DNA of 64,000 bases from Struthidea cinerea (taxonomy: Eukaryota > Chordata > Aves > Passeriformes > Corcoracidae), in contig VZTI01002066.1 in NCBI GenBank assembly GCA_013397865.1, positions 1 to 64,000 on the forward strand, in the 5' to 3' direction. The first letter of the stretch is position 1; every line of letters starts with the position of its first letter. Of the stretch, positions 1 to 12,800 are shown piece by piece. The translations under genes were made by a program, and so were the position numbers. The notes under the pieces are model-generated. The model did no database searches. It saw only the letters and a program-made list of their open reading frames with translations, and had not been told where the DNA came from.

Positions 1-183
1 CTTTGTTTTCCTTTGCTTGTGTGCGTGAGGTTTGCTTCCATATTAAACCCTCTTGATCTCAATCTGTGAGTTTTCCAGCTTTTATATTCAGTTTCTCTCC
101 CCAGTCCATCCCGCTGGTGGGGCAGGGAGCGAGAATGTCTGTATGTAGTGCTTGGCTGCTGACTGGGGTTGAACCACTGCACA
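1..183 (+). mobile_element. 3' end of an avian ERVL-type LTR (cut by the window edge)
   Basis: The segment reads like the last third of the common avian ERVL LTR: an ATTAAA signal at 42-47, then TGATCTCAATCTGTGAGTTTTC and a C/G-rich stretch. It ends GGGGTTGAACCACTGCACA, matching the usual GGGGTTAAACCACGACA terminus. It is the same family as the copies at 8295 and 54467. Family name is from recall. The 5' part lies outside the window. Confidence 0.7.
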
Positions 184-479
184 CAGTCACAGGAGATTCC
201 TCATCTATGGAAATGAATCCATTGGTCCCAGTGACTTAGTCGGAACTGCAGAGGAACTGTGAAGCTGATCTGCAACTGTAACATTCAGCTGTCTATAACC
301 AGGGCAGGCACTTGCCAATGACAGATAGGGATTTCTTCAAAATTCCATTTTTCTGTTCAAAACCTTCATTTGTTTTAACTGTAAAGTGAACATTTAAATG
401 CACAAAAGATGAAATCTAAACCTTTGCTAGGATGTTAAGTGAAAGGTTATGGCAAAGTGTACTGACATAGGGTCACTGA

Positions 480-850
480 ACCACAGAATCACAGGATCAC
501 AGAATAGTTTGGGTTGGAAGGGACCTTAAAGATAATCTAGTTGCAATGCCCCTGCCGTGGGCAGGGACACCTTTCACTCGACCAGGTTACTCAGAGCCCC
601 ATCCAACCTGGCCTTGAAGACTTTCAGGGATAGGGCATCCACAACTTTTCTAGGAAACCTGTTCCTGTGTCTCACCATCCTCACAGTAAAGAAGTTCTTT
701 CCAACATCTAATTTAACTCTCCTCTTGTAGTTTAAAACCCTTCCCCTTTGTCCTACACAATCTGCCCTACTATAATGCCGTACTTCATAGATTTCAGAAC
801 TCTCTACCTGAAACACCATCAAGATTACTTTTTCTCCTCCACAATTTCAC
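480..850 (-). mobile_element. CR1 LINE, 3' end, 5'-truncated
   Basis: Repeated ACAGAATCACAGGATCACAG octamers at the left are the complement of the CR1 terminal ATTCTRTG repeats. GGTTGGAAGGGACCTTAAAG follows, then GGGCAGGGACACCTTTCACT, CATCCAACCTGGCCTTGAA and GTTTAAAACCCTTCCCCTTT, the classic CR1 3' region read backwards. The short minus-strand frame inside it is repeat-derived. The right boundary is soft. Confidence 0.9.
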
Positions 851-2433
851 AAAACATTACAAGGAAACTTATTTTGCCTTTTTCTTTTGCCTTTTTATGC
901 CTTTTTTTCAGTGAAAAAGGTCTTTTCATTCCTTTTTTTGGCATGAAATTTCTGGGGAAAAAAACCCCAGTGCTATTTGTTAACAAAATTAGCTGAATGT
1001 ACAGCTTTAACCTTGAGGGATGCAGACAGTTAAAGGATATTGAGATTCCTGAGGATACCTTCCCATTTTTATGTTCTATCATTGAATGTTAATAATGGAT
1101 GTGCCTTGAAAATTTTGGAATGCAATGTCATGTGTCTGAAAGCCAAGAGTGTCACAGATACAATCTTTAAATTTATTTTGATTAGAACTCACTGTACCTT
1201 GTCATGTATAATTTCCCTTTCTGGATGTTGTATAACCATGCAAATTATTTCAACAAAAATAATTTTCTATATAAGGAAATAGATACTCCTAAAAGCACAG
1301 TACCATATTCCTGTCATTGGTCTGGAATTTAGATCCTGTTTTCTCTCATAAATGGATTTAAAAGCCCAAGAATATATAATGTCTGTATGAGTTAAGCATG
1401 TGTTCTGAAAACCAAAAACGTTTTAAATTTCTCTTTTTTTCAATAATATCTCTTTTTAGAGCTTGCCATTGGAATGAATGCATGGTTTTTTACTAGCATT
1501 CAGTTCTTTTTTCCCTGCATTTTAATTGTATTTGCATTTTTTTTTTTGTTCAACACATTTTTTCCTTTAGTCAGACAAGTCCATCTGGTCTGTGTCAAAA
1601 CTATGTTTTACTTGGGAAGGTCTTCATCACTTTCTTCCGTTCAATGAAAATCTACAGGGTAGTGTGCTGACAGCCTGTGTAACAACTCAGAGGCTTCTGT
1701 TCACAAAATAAATTCTCTATGTGTTGAAGAACTAGTAAACTTTCTTTTCCAAAATCGTCTGTGACATGGTCAAGATATTCCCAATACTAAAATAACTGTG
1801 CCATGATTAGGATTTTGATTGCTAATAATGATCATGATTATCACCATAAAGGCTTTTTTTATTCATACTTAATCAGCTAACAATCCTGACATTTTGCTTT
1901 GTCACATGAAAGGTGGTTTTTTTTAAGTGATTGAGACTACTAGATTCATTTATATGCTAGAGATTAATAAGGAGTAATAAATATGCCAATGATATATTAG
2001 GGAAACTGAATTCTCTGTTATTGGATGTTCAGATTAAGCACATTTTGAAAGCACTTGAGACACAGCAACTCTTCCTCCCACACTGGGACAGGAGAAAAAA
2101 GGTGTGAATTATTTGTATGATTCAACAGACTTGACGAGGAGTCGGAGTTAGAGATCTGAAGACCATCTGAATGGTGGCAGAAAGCAGTTGTGATGGAGTG
2201 TAGCTTTAACAGCTGTGATATCAAACACAAACCCAAGATGCACTTCTACTCTCGACGGTGCAAAGCCCTTCGTATTCTCTAGCTCGTTCAACAAGAAAGA
2301 AAAGGAAACAGCTTTCTGAGCACATGCTTTCTTACCCACATTGAAACTTGGAGTTTCGAATGTTTCATGTCCTTTCTCCCTTAGTCTGTTTGTCATCAAG
2401 AAAAAAACCCAAGAAATCCTTGTTTAGCAATGT
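851..2433. other. Intergenic sequence, nothing recognised
   Basis: AT-rich single-copy-looking DNA downstream of CHRNA8. It holds short homopolymer runs but no recognisable exon, RNA gene or repeat. Confidence 0.5.
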
Positions 2434-2468
2434 AGATAGTTTTCCTTCTGATCCGAAGGTGTATGCAG
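2434..2468 (+). repeat. 35-bp perfect direct repeat, left copy
   Basis: The 35 bases beginning agatagttttccttctgatc and ending gtgtatgcag recur without mismatch at 3910-3944. The two copies bracket 1441 bp. The left copy abuts an LTR fragment. Confidence 0.95.
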
Positions 2469-2550
2469 GACAAATTTGGAGGAGAATATCCTCTGACAGA
2501 AGTCAGGTTGCAACCACCCCTCCCGCCAGGTTCGGGAAAGGAAAACTAAT
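2465..2550 (-). mobile_element. LTR fragment related to the solo LTR at 10612-11125
   Basis: From ggacaaatttggaggagaat through gttgcaaccacccctcccgc to aggttcgggaaagg this runs parallel to 10625-10695 of the complete LTR downstream. It corresponds to that LTR's U5-side end (minus orientation). Only about 85 bp are recognisable. Confidence 0.75.
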
Positions 2551-3909
2551 TCCAAACTAAATATATAATTCTGGGAAACCTTTCCACCAGAGGATCACTG
2601 CTCAGCCCAATCTCTTAACCTAGATGTAACCTCACCAAGTGTTTTACAGAGTTCTAAATTTTCCTTCCAAATTCTGCCAAGAGGAGCCTCACAAAAGGGA
2701 AGGCATTTCAGTAGGCTTTGCCTTTATTTATATCTGTGGGGATTTCACAGTATTTGGGGATTTCTCAGTATTTGACATTCTTATTGTCTAAAATCCCAGA
2801 TTAGTCCTGTTCTTCATTAACTTTCTTCTGATTCATAGCATCCCCTTTTCCTAAGCACTTGGTAATTTACAATAATGGGTTTAGATCATGATCCTCTACT
2901 TCTTTATTATTGTCAACACTGAAAAGTTAATTTCAAATGAAAGAAGTATGTAGCTTTATTATTACTTGATATTCGCTGTTGGAAGTTATACATCTGTAAT
3001 TCTCATGGTGGCAGATAAAATAGAAAACTTGCAAGACAAAAACGTTTTAACAAGAACAAAGAAAACCTCATTGCCTTGGGTATATCAAGAAATGCTAAGG
3101 TAACTCATGAGTCAAAGTAAAAATTACGTCTGATTATATGAACAGTCCTTTACGTTTGATGAATAAACCAGGGCACATTCTCATCTTCTTATGCTGAATA
3201 ACTTCACAGCAGAAACCTACCATGCCTTCTGGGAAATAAGGTGCTCCTCAGCAAGATAAAGTGCACAAGGACCTTTACGATCATTTCCCTGTGTTACCAG
3301 GGGATGGTAAGGTCATTACTCCTTGTGTAACATTTCTGTAAGTGCCTGGATTTTGGAAAGGATATTATGGGTTAGTTTCTTGTTGCCATTTAATCTTTGC
3401 GATCAGTTTGGGACTTTTTCCTTCTCTTGGAATTAAATACACTGTGACACTAACTGATGATGCCATGAAGAACCGTGATTCAGTATGTATCAATCTTTCC
3501 AAGCGCACTGTAACTCTCAGGAAAATCTTAAATTGTTTCACACTTCTTTCGGCAATGTACAGTATGTACAGTAACAATTTTTCCCTGCTATTCTACACCA
3601 GTTCATTCTACAAATTTTCTGGTAACAATGTTACTACCTTTCAAAAGGCCAGGTGATAAGTGGCTAGCAAAAGAATCTGCCTCCTATGTGATCTGAAAAA
3701 GTAATCAGCAAGTAGTTTCAGACCAGTGTAAAGAGTTGTAAACTGCATACCACTGATAAAATTTGAGTTTTAGGACATTTTCATAAGAGACAATCCAGCC
3801 ATGGCAATCTAACAGTATAAAGTCATAGCCTGTAAATGGAATTCTTTTATTTGCACCGACTTATAGATATTAAAAAAGTTATTTAAACTAATTTTTAACT
3901 GTTGTTTTC
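2551..3909. other. Segment between the 35-bp repeats, unidentified
   Basis: AT-rich sequence with no recognised repeat or exon. It lies between the two 35-bp copies together with the LTR fragment. A 104-codon plus-strand frame at 3342-3656 has no family features. Confidence 0.4.
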
Positions 3910-3944
3910 AGATAGTTTTCCTTCTGATCCGAAGGTGTATGCAG
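3910..3944 (+). repeat. 35-bp perfect direct repeat, right copy
   Basis: Identical to 2434-2468. It is followed by ccagttaaaaatactcttc, unlike the sequence after the left copy. Confidence 0.95.
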
Positions 3945-5199
3945 CCAGTTAAAAATACTCTTCTACAACAACTTGTTTCATATAAGGGAACATGGTTTGC
4001 ATTAGGAAGCTAAGTTATTGTGACTGTGTACTTTAACATTAGCTTTTACCTTTTTTATCCTGTCACTGGAAATTACCTTAAAAAATGCTTTTCAAGCAAA
4101 AATATTAGTGGTGCTTGAACAAGTGCCCCAAAGTCCTTCATCACAAGTTGCAGAAATAATTGGATATTTAGACTTCTAAGTAACAGAAAAATGAAATGAG
4201 CATTTCAGCTGCTGTCCAAGAGAAGAGCGTGGTATAACTAATGCAAACTCCCAAAATAATTATGCTGTACATTGAGGTGTTTCAATTAGGAAAAACCCTC
4301 TTGATTTACATTCTGTACTTCAGCAAGGACAATTTTGTACACAGAAGCAGCAAAATGGGCAGGAGATAGAACCAGATATAAAGGGAATTTTCTCCTGCAG
4401 GCTTGGAAAGAGTTACTTAGAGCACTAGTGCTCCTATGAAGAAAAAGAAGATCTCTCTGAAATATGGATAGAATTTTCAGTGGGGGATTTTACTATCAGC
4501 CATTGTTACCACTTGGAGCTGCAGATGGAGCTGAAGTAACCACAAAAGCTATGTGAAATACAAAACCAGTCACTGTAGTCATGACCTTCTTAAGTCGACC
4601 ATCTTGGGTGCTTTTTTGAACATAACTCCAAGAAGTACGATAAATCCATGGTTGTGATGATCTAATCTTATAGCTACAGAGGTTTAACATTCAAAATAGT
4701 GAAGTCTCTGTTTAAAGTCAATTATCACCCCCTAGTAAAGGCAACAGTGGAAAAGCTGAGGGACTTTTTCCTTAAAGAAATAGTAGCATATTGCTTCAGT
4801 CTGTAGAACTACCAGCTTCACCATCACCTTTTAGATGGAAGTACTTTCCATTGAGTAAAATCATGATCATCTTCTTTCTCTCCAACAGTGATGGTGGGAA
4901 GGATCCCATCATGCAGATAGGGGAAATGTTGGTTTTTTACTAACCCTGGAAGAACAGGAATTTGAAAGTCAGCCAGAGAAGAAAATAGCTTATTACTTTC
5001 TTCTAGTGAACATTCAGAGAAGTGCTGTGTTACCCCAAAGAGGAAAGGTGTCTACATCAGACCATCATGTTCTTTTGTAGCTCTGCTGTCATCAGCAGGG
5101 AAAGTAAAATCACACAACAGAGGTGTCATTCCCACCCACAGTACTGGGTGGAAAAAAGCTGCTATTGCAAATAGTGCTTTTTTTACCCCTTATATTCCA
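3945..5199. other. Intergenic or distal 3' UTR sequence, nothing recognised
   Basis: AT-rich sequence without recognisable genes or repeats. Part could belong to a long CHRNA8 3' UTR. Confidence 0.35.
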
Positions 5200-6302
5200 A
5201 GAAGTGGCATAATTCAATTATGTTTTATTAATACAAAGCCATTATATTAGAGAATATTTAGGGACAGCAAATTGGTAATAAACGTTGATACATTAAAGTT
5301 TAGCAAAATAAAATTACTCTTTTATACGCTCCTTTTAACAAAGCCTACTGACCACATGGAAAGGAGACCGTACTAATAGAATTTTGAAAAAATACTACTT
5401 TGATGGTATAGACTAGGTAGGAAATCTGAGCCAAATTAAATCTGTGGACCATTTCCTACATATTATGGAGACACAAGATTCTGCTCTAATTGCACAGAGT
5501 TAGTCAGTATTAGGTTGGCAACTGTGTTCCAAGAGAGCAGAGATGTTTTAAATTAATTAGAGTTTCAAGGTGACAGAAACAGTTAAGAAGTGAGACAGCT
5601 AAGAAGGCATTGTTAACGATATATATGATTGTCAGCAAGGAGAAAGAATTTTCTTTTCAATGTCACAACCAATATCTCCTAATTAAAAGAAAAAAAAAAG
5701 TTATTTTCTGAGAAAGATACATTCTTAACAAATTTACCAAGAAAACATTCCAGTCATTGTGCTAGGTTGAGCTAATATAATGACAGTTTATTTTCATAAA
5801 TACAATACACAGCATCATGAGACTGTGGAGATATGTCTTTCAAATCTGAGAAGTGCATGTCACAGCCACACCAAACAATAATTATAAAACACAAACATAC
5901 TGAAAACAACTAAATTATGCAAAACTTATAGTCGTCAATGATCATTTAAATTAACAACATCCAAAGGTTCACAAATTCATAGTAACACATTGATACTAGT
6001 GTTAACTGGTAATAAATATATTGTAGTATTGTAATGTATTGAATTCTTGCCTATCACTTATCACAGATCATGACATAATTACATGTGGCACTAGTCTATG
6101 AAATCAGTAACAGAGTTCAACATATTTACTATTCTGTAACTACAATCACTAACATCAGGAATAATTATGTCCTGAAATTATTTTAATCCCCTTCTGTGTA
6201 TGTTAGCACATATATAAGTACACTTCTCTATTTGAGTTAAATTATCTAGTAAAATTACTGGCAATATTCACTTTTTGATTATCATGCTCATCTTTGAAAG
6301 CC
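5200..6302 (-). other. Probable CHRNA8 3' UTR and polyadenylation region
   Basis: AT-rich sequence follows the stop codon on the minus strand. AATAAA hexamers read on that strand lie at 5787-5792 (about 510 nt after the stop) and 5224-5229 (about 1.07 kb). An ATTAAA lies at 6182-6187. No boundary can be proved from sequence alone. The first AATAAA is the simplest choice. Confidence 0.4.
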
Positions 6303-6824
6303 TTATGCAAAATCCTTTGAAACAGCTTCTATAAAATTTGGAGCAGACATGAGTATTGTGAATGTGCAAATGATGGCAAAAAGGGTAAATGCAACCAGAC
6401 ATAATCTGTCTATGACAGCAGCTGCAAACTTCCACTCACTGCAGATTTCTTCACCCTCATCTTGTTTCCTGAACCGCATTGCTATGAACTGGACTTCCTC
6501 CAGGATCTTCACCATCACTGGAAGAGTATCCATTAACGCTTTCTTTTGCACAAGCTCAATATCTTCTGCTAAGGGGCAAGTCATCTTTCCACCCTTGCTG
6601 CCCAGGTCGTTCTTCTGGGGGCAGCATGGGCTGTCCATGGCGTGGTAGCTGTAGATGGTGTTGCCATTGCTGGACTGGTGCCCAGGAAGGACATTCACCT
6701 CCATGCTGTTTACACTCAGGTGGTGGCTGGAATAGCTGTATTTACAGGAGAGGGGCTTTATATTTTCCCCAGGTTTTTTCATGCGTAAGAACCAAGCACA
6801 CCAATTCAGCAGGATGACGCGGAC
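6303..6824 (-). CDS. CHRNA8: CHRNA8 exon 10 (cytoplasmic loop, M4, stop)
   Basis: The terminal coding exon begins after the acceptor tctctttcag and ends with TAA at 6303-6305. It gives 173 residues (339-511). It opens VRVILLNWCAWFLRMKKPGE, then the variable M3-M4 loop with SCKYSYSSHH, VLPGHQSSNG and CPLAEDIELVQKK. The amphipathic helix VKILEEVQFIAMRFRKQDEG precedes M4 at about 475-497, and the protein ends APNFIEAVSKDFA. The upstream part of this frame (6825-6917) is intron. The loop is the least conserved region between alpha7 and alpha8, and its content here is alpha8-like. Confidence 0.98.
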   Translation of the reverse strand, partial: VRVILLNWCAWFLRMKKPGENIKPLSCKYSYSSHHLSVNSMEVNVLPGHQSSNGNTIYSYHAMDSPCCPQKNDLGSKGGKMTCPLAEDIELVQKKALMDTLPVMVKILEEVQFIAMRFRKQDEGEEICSEWKFAAAVIDRLCLVAFTLFAIICTFTILMSAPNFIEAVSKDFA

Positions 6825-9800
6825 CTGAAAGAGAGTTACCATGGCAGGAATACAGGAGACTCTTCGGCATTTTAAAAGCTTTTGAAACATTTTGTGACTA
6901 TTATAGTTAGGCTGCACAGTCTCTTAGAAATACTGATGGATTACTGTGTTCTCCGGCTATCTGCTTTCAAAACGTTTCTTTGAAGGTCCAGCTTTTTACC
7001 AAGGATGGCCTTTTTCTGGATCTGTCTTGAACACAGGGGTGTTCAACTCCCACTCAGCTTATCAAGCAAAAGAAATGTACAATCTTACTTTACAAAATGG
7101 TTCTTGAAGACCCATCTTTATCAAACAATCCCAGATCTCTGCAATTGAGCAGGCAGCACAAAATTGTCTGTATGGTTTTCAAACATTTCTCAGATTGTAA
7201 GGAAAGAGATAAACATTGTTAGGGGCCAATGTTCAGATTTTTCTGAAAAAATCCCTATATGACAGATTCTAGAACATTTCCCACCCCCATTTCTATTGCT
7301 TACATCTAAATAAAAGACCTTGGTTAGGTGTTGGTGGTTTTTCTGAACACTATTTTATACTACTTTGAGGAGTTCAACCACATAATACAGCAGGCTTTTT
7401 TTTCAAAAGAGTAAATCAATTACATTTAGCAGTTCAAAATCTGAGTGCCACTATCAACTGCTGTCATTTCCCTGTGCGCTGGTGCATCACAAGAGTGCTC
7501 GAACTTGCACATGGCAGATTGTGCCTCATATGTTTTTTGTCAAGGTCGTTAAGTGAGCTAACTCCGGGGAGTGCATCTAGAATTTTTTTCCAGTGAACTG
7601 ATCTTCAGAGGTTTTGTCTGAAATCTGGACCTGCTAGAATTCCTATTGGTAACCTTGTTAACTGCGAAAGGCAGGAAAAAGGCTGTGGATTCAGTAAGGT
7701 CTTATGTGAAGAGCAGCGAAATAAATCAGCAAAATCTTGTAATTACAAGACCCTCCACGTGCTATGCATGCAAAATGGACATTTGCAATGTGCTTGAGAG
7801 GGACCCTCCATGCAGACAGGCCTCTTTGATGACTTTATCATCCTGGCTGCAAGCCAAATAATCTGACATTAAGGAGAGAACAGATGTGGCCTCCGGTTTC
7901 CCTTCTGAGCCTTGACTCAGAAGGACTCCCTGTGTAATCCTGCTCCTGGTACTTTGGTCATGTTTGAATTGGGACCACACTTTGCCTCCAAAGCTGTTTT
8001 AGATGCAGGAAAAGTTGACTCCTGTGTTTGCACAGTACAGATACAGGGGAAATCACAGTTAGCACTTTGAGTTCCTGCTGTAATGGCAAGCAAAATTTGA
8101 GAAAGGACGAAGCATTAACAACCACAGATAGGAATAATAATAGTAATAATAATAACCAAAGCCAATGACCAGTGAAAGGCAGTTACAGAGCTTTTTAATT
8201 TTGTACTGTGAGGTCTTCTAGGTCACAGCCCTGTGCTATTTTCTGTGAGCCATTTTGCTTCTCTCCCACTAATGAATGTTTTGTTCTTCATCATTGTCAT
8301 GGTTTTGGCTGGAATTAATTTTTTTCCTAGTAGCTGGTACAGTGCGGTGTTTTAGATTCAATATGAGAATAATGTTGATAAAACACTGATGTTTTAGTTG
8401 TTGGAAAGTAGTGCTTACCCTGAATCAAGGACTTCTCAGTTTCCTGTGCTCTGCCAGTGAGCAGGTGCACACAACGCCATGAGGAAGCACGGCCAGGACA
8501 GCTGACCTGAACTAGCCAAAGGGATATTCCAAAAGGATATAAAGTGTGGGGAGCTAGTTGGAAGCTGTCAATTGCTGCTCAAAACCAGGCTGTGCATCAG
8601 TCAACAGGTGGTGAGCAATTTTATTGTGCATCACCTGTTTCTCTTGCATTTTATTACTCTTTTCCTTGCTGTTATTATTGTATTTATTATTGTTATTCAT
8701 TACTATAATTAATAGTATTCATATTATTATGTTGTATTCTGTTTCAATTATTAAGCTGTTCTTCTCTCAACCCACAAAGTGTTGGCGTTTTTTTCTGATT
8801 CTCGTCCTCACGAGGGAAGGGAGCTGGGGTGTGAGCAAATGGCTGTCTGGTACTTAGGTGCTGGCTGGGTTTAAATTATGACAGTCCTGAAAGACTGTTT
8901 TCCCATCATTCCTATTATTTTGCTTTAAATATTTCATTATTTCCTCCATAGTCACCACAAACAAATAGTAACCTATGGTGTTGCAGCCTAAGAAACTGAT
9001 TCTGCTTTTAATTGAACTTACTTAATTACAATGTGTTCAGACTGCTCATGGACACAAAATGGGACAACATGGAACAAAATAAAGGTCTTAATTGCTATCA
9101 ATGTATCAACAGTGTTGGCTGCAAAGGGGAGAGAGAAATTAGTTCTCCAGGACTGCGAAATTCGAAAATACTAAGTCAGAGAAACCTTCTTATTAGAAAA
9201 TGTTAGTATGTCTGCCTTAACACTGAAAGGAGATGTGAGGTGAAAGAGCACTTTTATATAGGAATGCAGCTTTTTCTTTCAAGATAGAGTTTTTACTCCT
9301 TAGGGAATTTACATTTATAACTACAGTCAAACCCATTTCCCATAGAAAAATAAATACCCAGAAGACAGTAACGCAGCTTTTAATTAGCTTGAATTTCAAA
9401 TGTCCTATTTCCCTGAAAACACAGACATTCAATTTGTTCTTGTCATACCAATTAATTCAAGAGACAGCTGCAGGATACAGGTTTTTGGAAAACAGCTGAG
9501 TATGATGATACGAATATATACTCTCACCTGAATTGTCATATATGGGTTTCTATGAAGGAAGTACATAGGTACAGCTGTCTTCAGAGGTCAACAACCCTTC
9601 TGTGAGCCTCTCCTAATTATAATGCAGCTGTACTGCTAGCTCCCATCACAGACACCTGCCTGGCCTAGGCCAGAGCAGAGTTTCCAATTAAAGCTCTCTT
9701 GATAAGGGGTATCTGCACCTGAGCAAAACTGCATGTCCAGGTTTGAAGCATATCAAAAGAGAAGCCTGAAACACAACAAACCTGATTTAGGCTCAGCAAA

Positions 9801-12800
9801 GAGCTACAGTTCTCTTGCCTTTTCCCACAAAACCCCTTCTTCCCTCAGTGCTTGGTCTCTCCGTATCTCTTTCCTATGCAACAGTCTTGGCTGTCAGTAG
9901 AGAAACGTCAGTTGCGCTGTAGTCCATGTCTGATGTTATCCACTCCCAAACAGCTCCTTAGCTGGGCCTTCTTTAGTGTTCCTTTTCCATGCTAGCTCAG
10001 CAGACATTATCAAAAGTGCCAATCAGCCAGCAGCTCTCACTTCTCAACTGAGTAGCCAACAAATGCCCTGGCTGAACACCTTGGATTTAAATTCCTCTCT
10101 TGGAAAAAGCTGGTTTGTAAGTCATCAAAGATTAATAGCAAGGAAGCCACAATTCTAAGCAGTGGCATAAGGGAAGCGAACACCTACAGAGAGGATAAAC
10201 TCTGCACTAACAGGCACTCTCCTCCCTCTTCTGTTGCAAAGTGCAAGCACAGACCCCTTGAGAGACAGGCAGGGAAAATAAACTGCTCAACTGTAAATGG
10301 TTTAGAAAGCAGGTGTTTAGGAAATGCATTCAGTCAAATCCTCTGGGTCTGCAGAAGCTCCCACACATGCCCAATTGTCCAGTGCCTCTCCCTGCAGCTG
10401 ACTCCAGCAGACAAATCCATTTAAGCAGGAGGTGATAATAATCCTGTAACAATATCCAATTAATCAGGGTTAGAGTTTGCAATAAACTGATGCCTGGCTC
10501 TGACAGTAAGAGGACATTGTGGGAAGTAAGTAGATGGTAAGGGCAGCTGCTGGTACTGGAAATGCAGAAAAATTTCATGCAAAAAATTTTCTTCTTTCTG
10601 AAGTTACTTCTTGTCCTAGTTTGGACAAAATGGAGGAAAATATCTTCTGATAGAAGTCAGGTTGCAACCACCCCTCCCCCCAGGTTCGGGAAAAAAAAAT
10701 TTTCCTCGAAGGAAAGTGAAAGAGATAAAAGCTATTTATTTAACAAACACACAGGAGGGGAATAATGATGCTAAATAATGAGATCTCTCTCTCTGTGGAG
10801 AGAAAACCTGGGAAGATGTCTGGGTTCTTCTGTAGGTGTGGTCCCTCTCCTCCTCGGAGCTGGGTCGGCAAGGGGCCACCCCCCCGCCCCGGGCCTCCAG
10901 GAAAATTCTCCNAAAAATGCCAAAAAAAAAGTTGACTGAGGGCCAAAAAAAAAAACCAAAGGTACCGCTGAAGCCGAGGAGGGTATCTCCGTGTCCTTGA
11001 AACAACTGCTTTGAAATGTTTTTTTTTGTTTTCTGTTCTCCTCAGGCTCAGTTTAAAGACACAGAAAAGATTGCTGGGCATAGGGTAGCGATAGGGGATA
11101 CACATTATAAAGTCACCCTAAGACACTTCTTCACTTCAGACTGGTTTTTTTAACTGAGCGAAAGTCATTCAAGATGCCTCTGTAAGAAACACCTGACATA
11201 GGTGGACAGGCAAAATAGAAAAAAAAATAGAGACTGCCATGAATTCTAACAACTGAACCTTCTAACAATTAAGTCTTGTAGACTAAAAATGCCTACTTCT
11301 GTGGGGTCAGCTTCTTCCCTACACACTGGGCATTCACTCTTTTCCTCTTGAGATCCCTCAGCCCTGTCAGCTTGTCTGGTCTACAACTTTTATAGTCTAT
11401 CATCTGTACTTCCCAGTAATGCTTTCCACAGTTTTTGCTTCCTGATGGCATGTTTTGTAATGTATGCCAGTTCAGCTGTCAGGCCACTGAACAAAGCTCT
11501 TCCTGAGTGAGAATTTGGAGCACACTGTGTTTCCAGCCAAGAAAACAAGAGACTGGTAGAGAGCAAGAGCTGACTTGCAGGGCCTGTGAGCAGGTCTAAC
11601 GTGAGCCATTGTGTCTGGGCTCCTCAAAAAGCAGACAAAGCAATAAAATGGGGTCTGTTACACTGCTGCAGACTCTGTCCATGTAGACATCTGAAGCATG
11701 TTTCCCCAGAGTTGTGCCCTCAGGTTTTGCTTACATGCAGGTTCATCCAGAATTCACATTCTCTGCTGCCTTGAAAACAAGAGGTTTTAAATCACACAGC
11801 ACTTTGGGAAATAATTCTAAGTATGCTTAATTGTTATTGGACTTAAAAAAAAAAATTGCATTGAAGCTGCAGTTTATTTTAAGAGAGGAATTAGAAAGCA
11901 GTTCTGAACTTGGGCTGACATTGGTAACCATGTGATATCCAATTATCCAGCATGTCAGGATAATTGTGTAGCATTACAAATGTGGTGAGCAAGATACTAG
12001 AGGATGTTGTACAACCAGACTCCTGTGAAAACAGGGTGGTAAATAATTGACTATGACTATTTGTATCTGCTTCTGTTTTTGCTTTTTTCATTTTGTAAAC
12101 ACAAGCATACCTTGCCTATTCTAAAATCTATTAGGAAAAGGACATGGGGAACAAAGCATAATTTTCCTTTAACTTGAAAATCTAAAGGAAACATTCCATT
12201 TGAAAGCCAGCTGGCATTGGTGCCAGACCTCACCAGGCTGACAAAGTGTGCTGCTGTAGAGGAAAGAGGGTTCACATGCTAATGCACAGGGAATAGATCA
12301 GATGGAAGCAGACAAGCTGCCCAGTAGAGACTAATGTTTGTTCAGCACATTCTGTCAGTAGTGGTGTCTGCTGGATAAGAAATCAAAGGTACTGCCCACA
12401 GGATTAGCACTTGCAAAGTGGGTGCTGAGTGAGATTACTTTGTCATGACTCAACCACTCCATTATAATGTTAAAAAGAAAGGCCAAATAGGAGGAACTAT
12501 TTTTAATGGAGACTAAGAGAAACCGTTTTTAGTGGGAAAGCAAATTTAGCGTGCTTGTTCTTTCCCTTCAATTGCAAACGTGTCAACTATGCTGTTTGTA
12601 ACTGACTCTTCAGATTAATGGAGAGCAACTTCTGCCTGGCACCTATAACAAGTTTACTGTAGCTTTTAGACAATTTTCTTTTCTTTCAGTAGTAACCTGC
12701 TGAATGTTTACCACCAGAACTGCTTACCCATTTGGGCATCTTTCCTGCTTGGGGGTCATGATGGTGAAACTGCAGAACCAGCACTGTTACCACCACAGAC

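Larger units (their letters stand above)
6825..12727 (-). other. CHRNA8 intron 9 (5.9 kb)
   Basis: GT-AG intron (gtaagc...tttcag). It contains two solo LTRs (8295-8883 and 10612-11125) and a short AAT-rich tract near 8133-8155. The rest is unannotated intronic DNA. Confidence 0.9.

Noticed and set aside
574..822. 82-codon minus-strand open frame
   Set aside because: It is the translated CR1 tail, not a gene.
10740..11105. 121-codon minus-strand open frame over the solo LTR
   Set aside because: It lies entirely in the LTR, crosses the N and homopolymer runs, and matches no viral protein.
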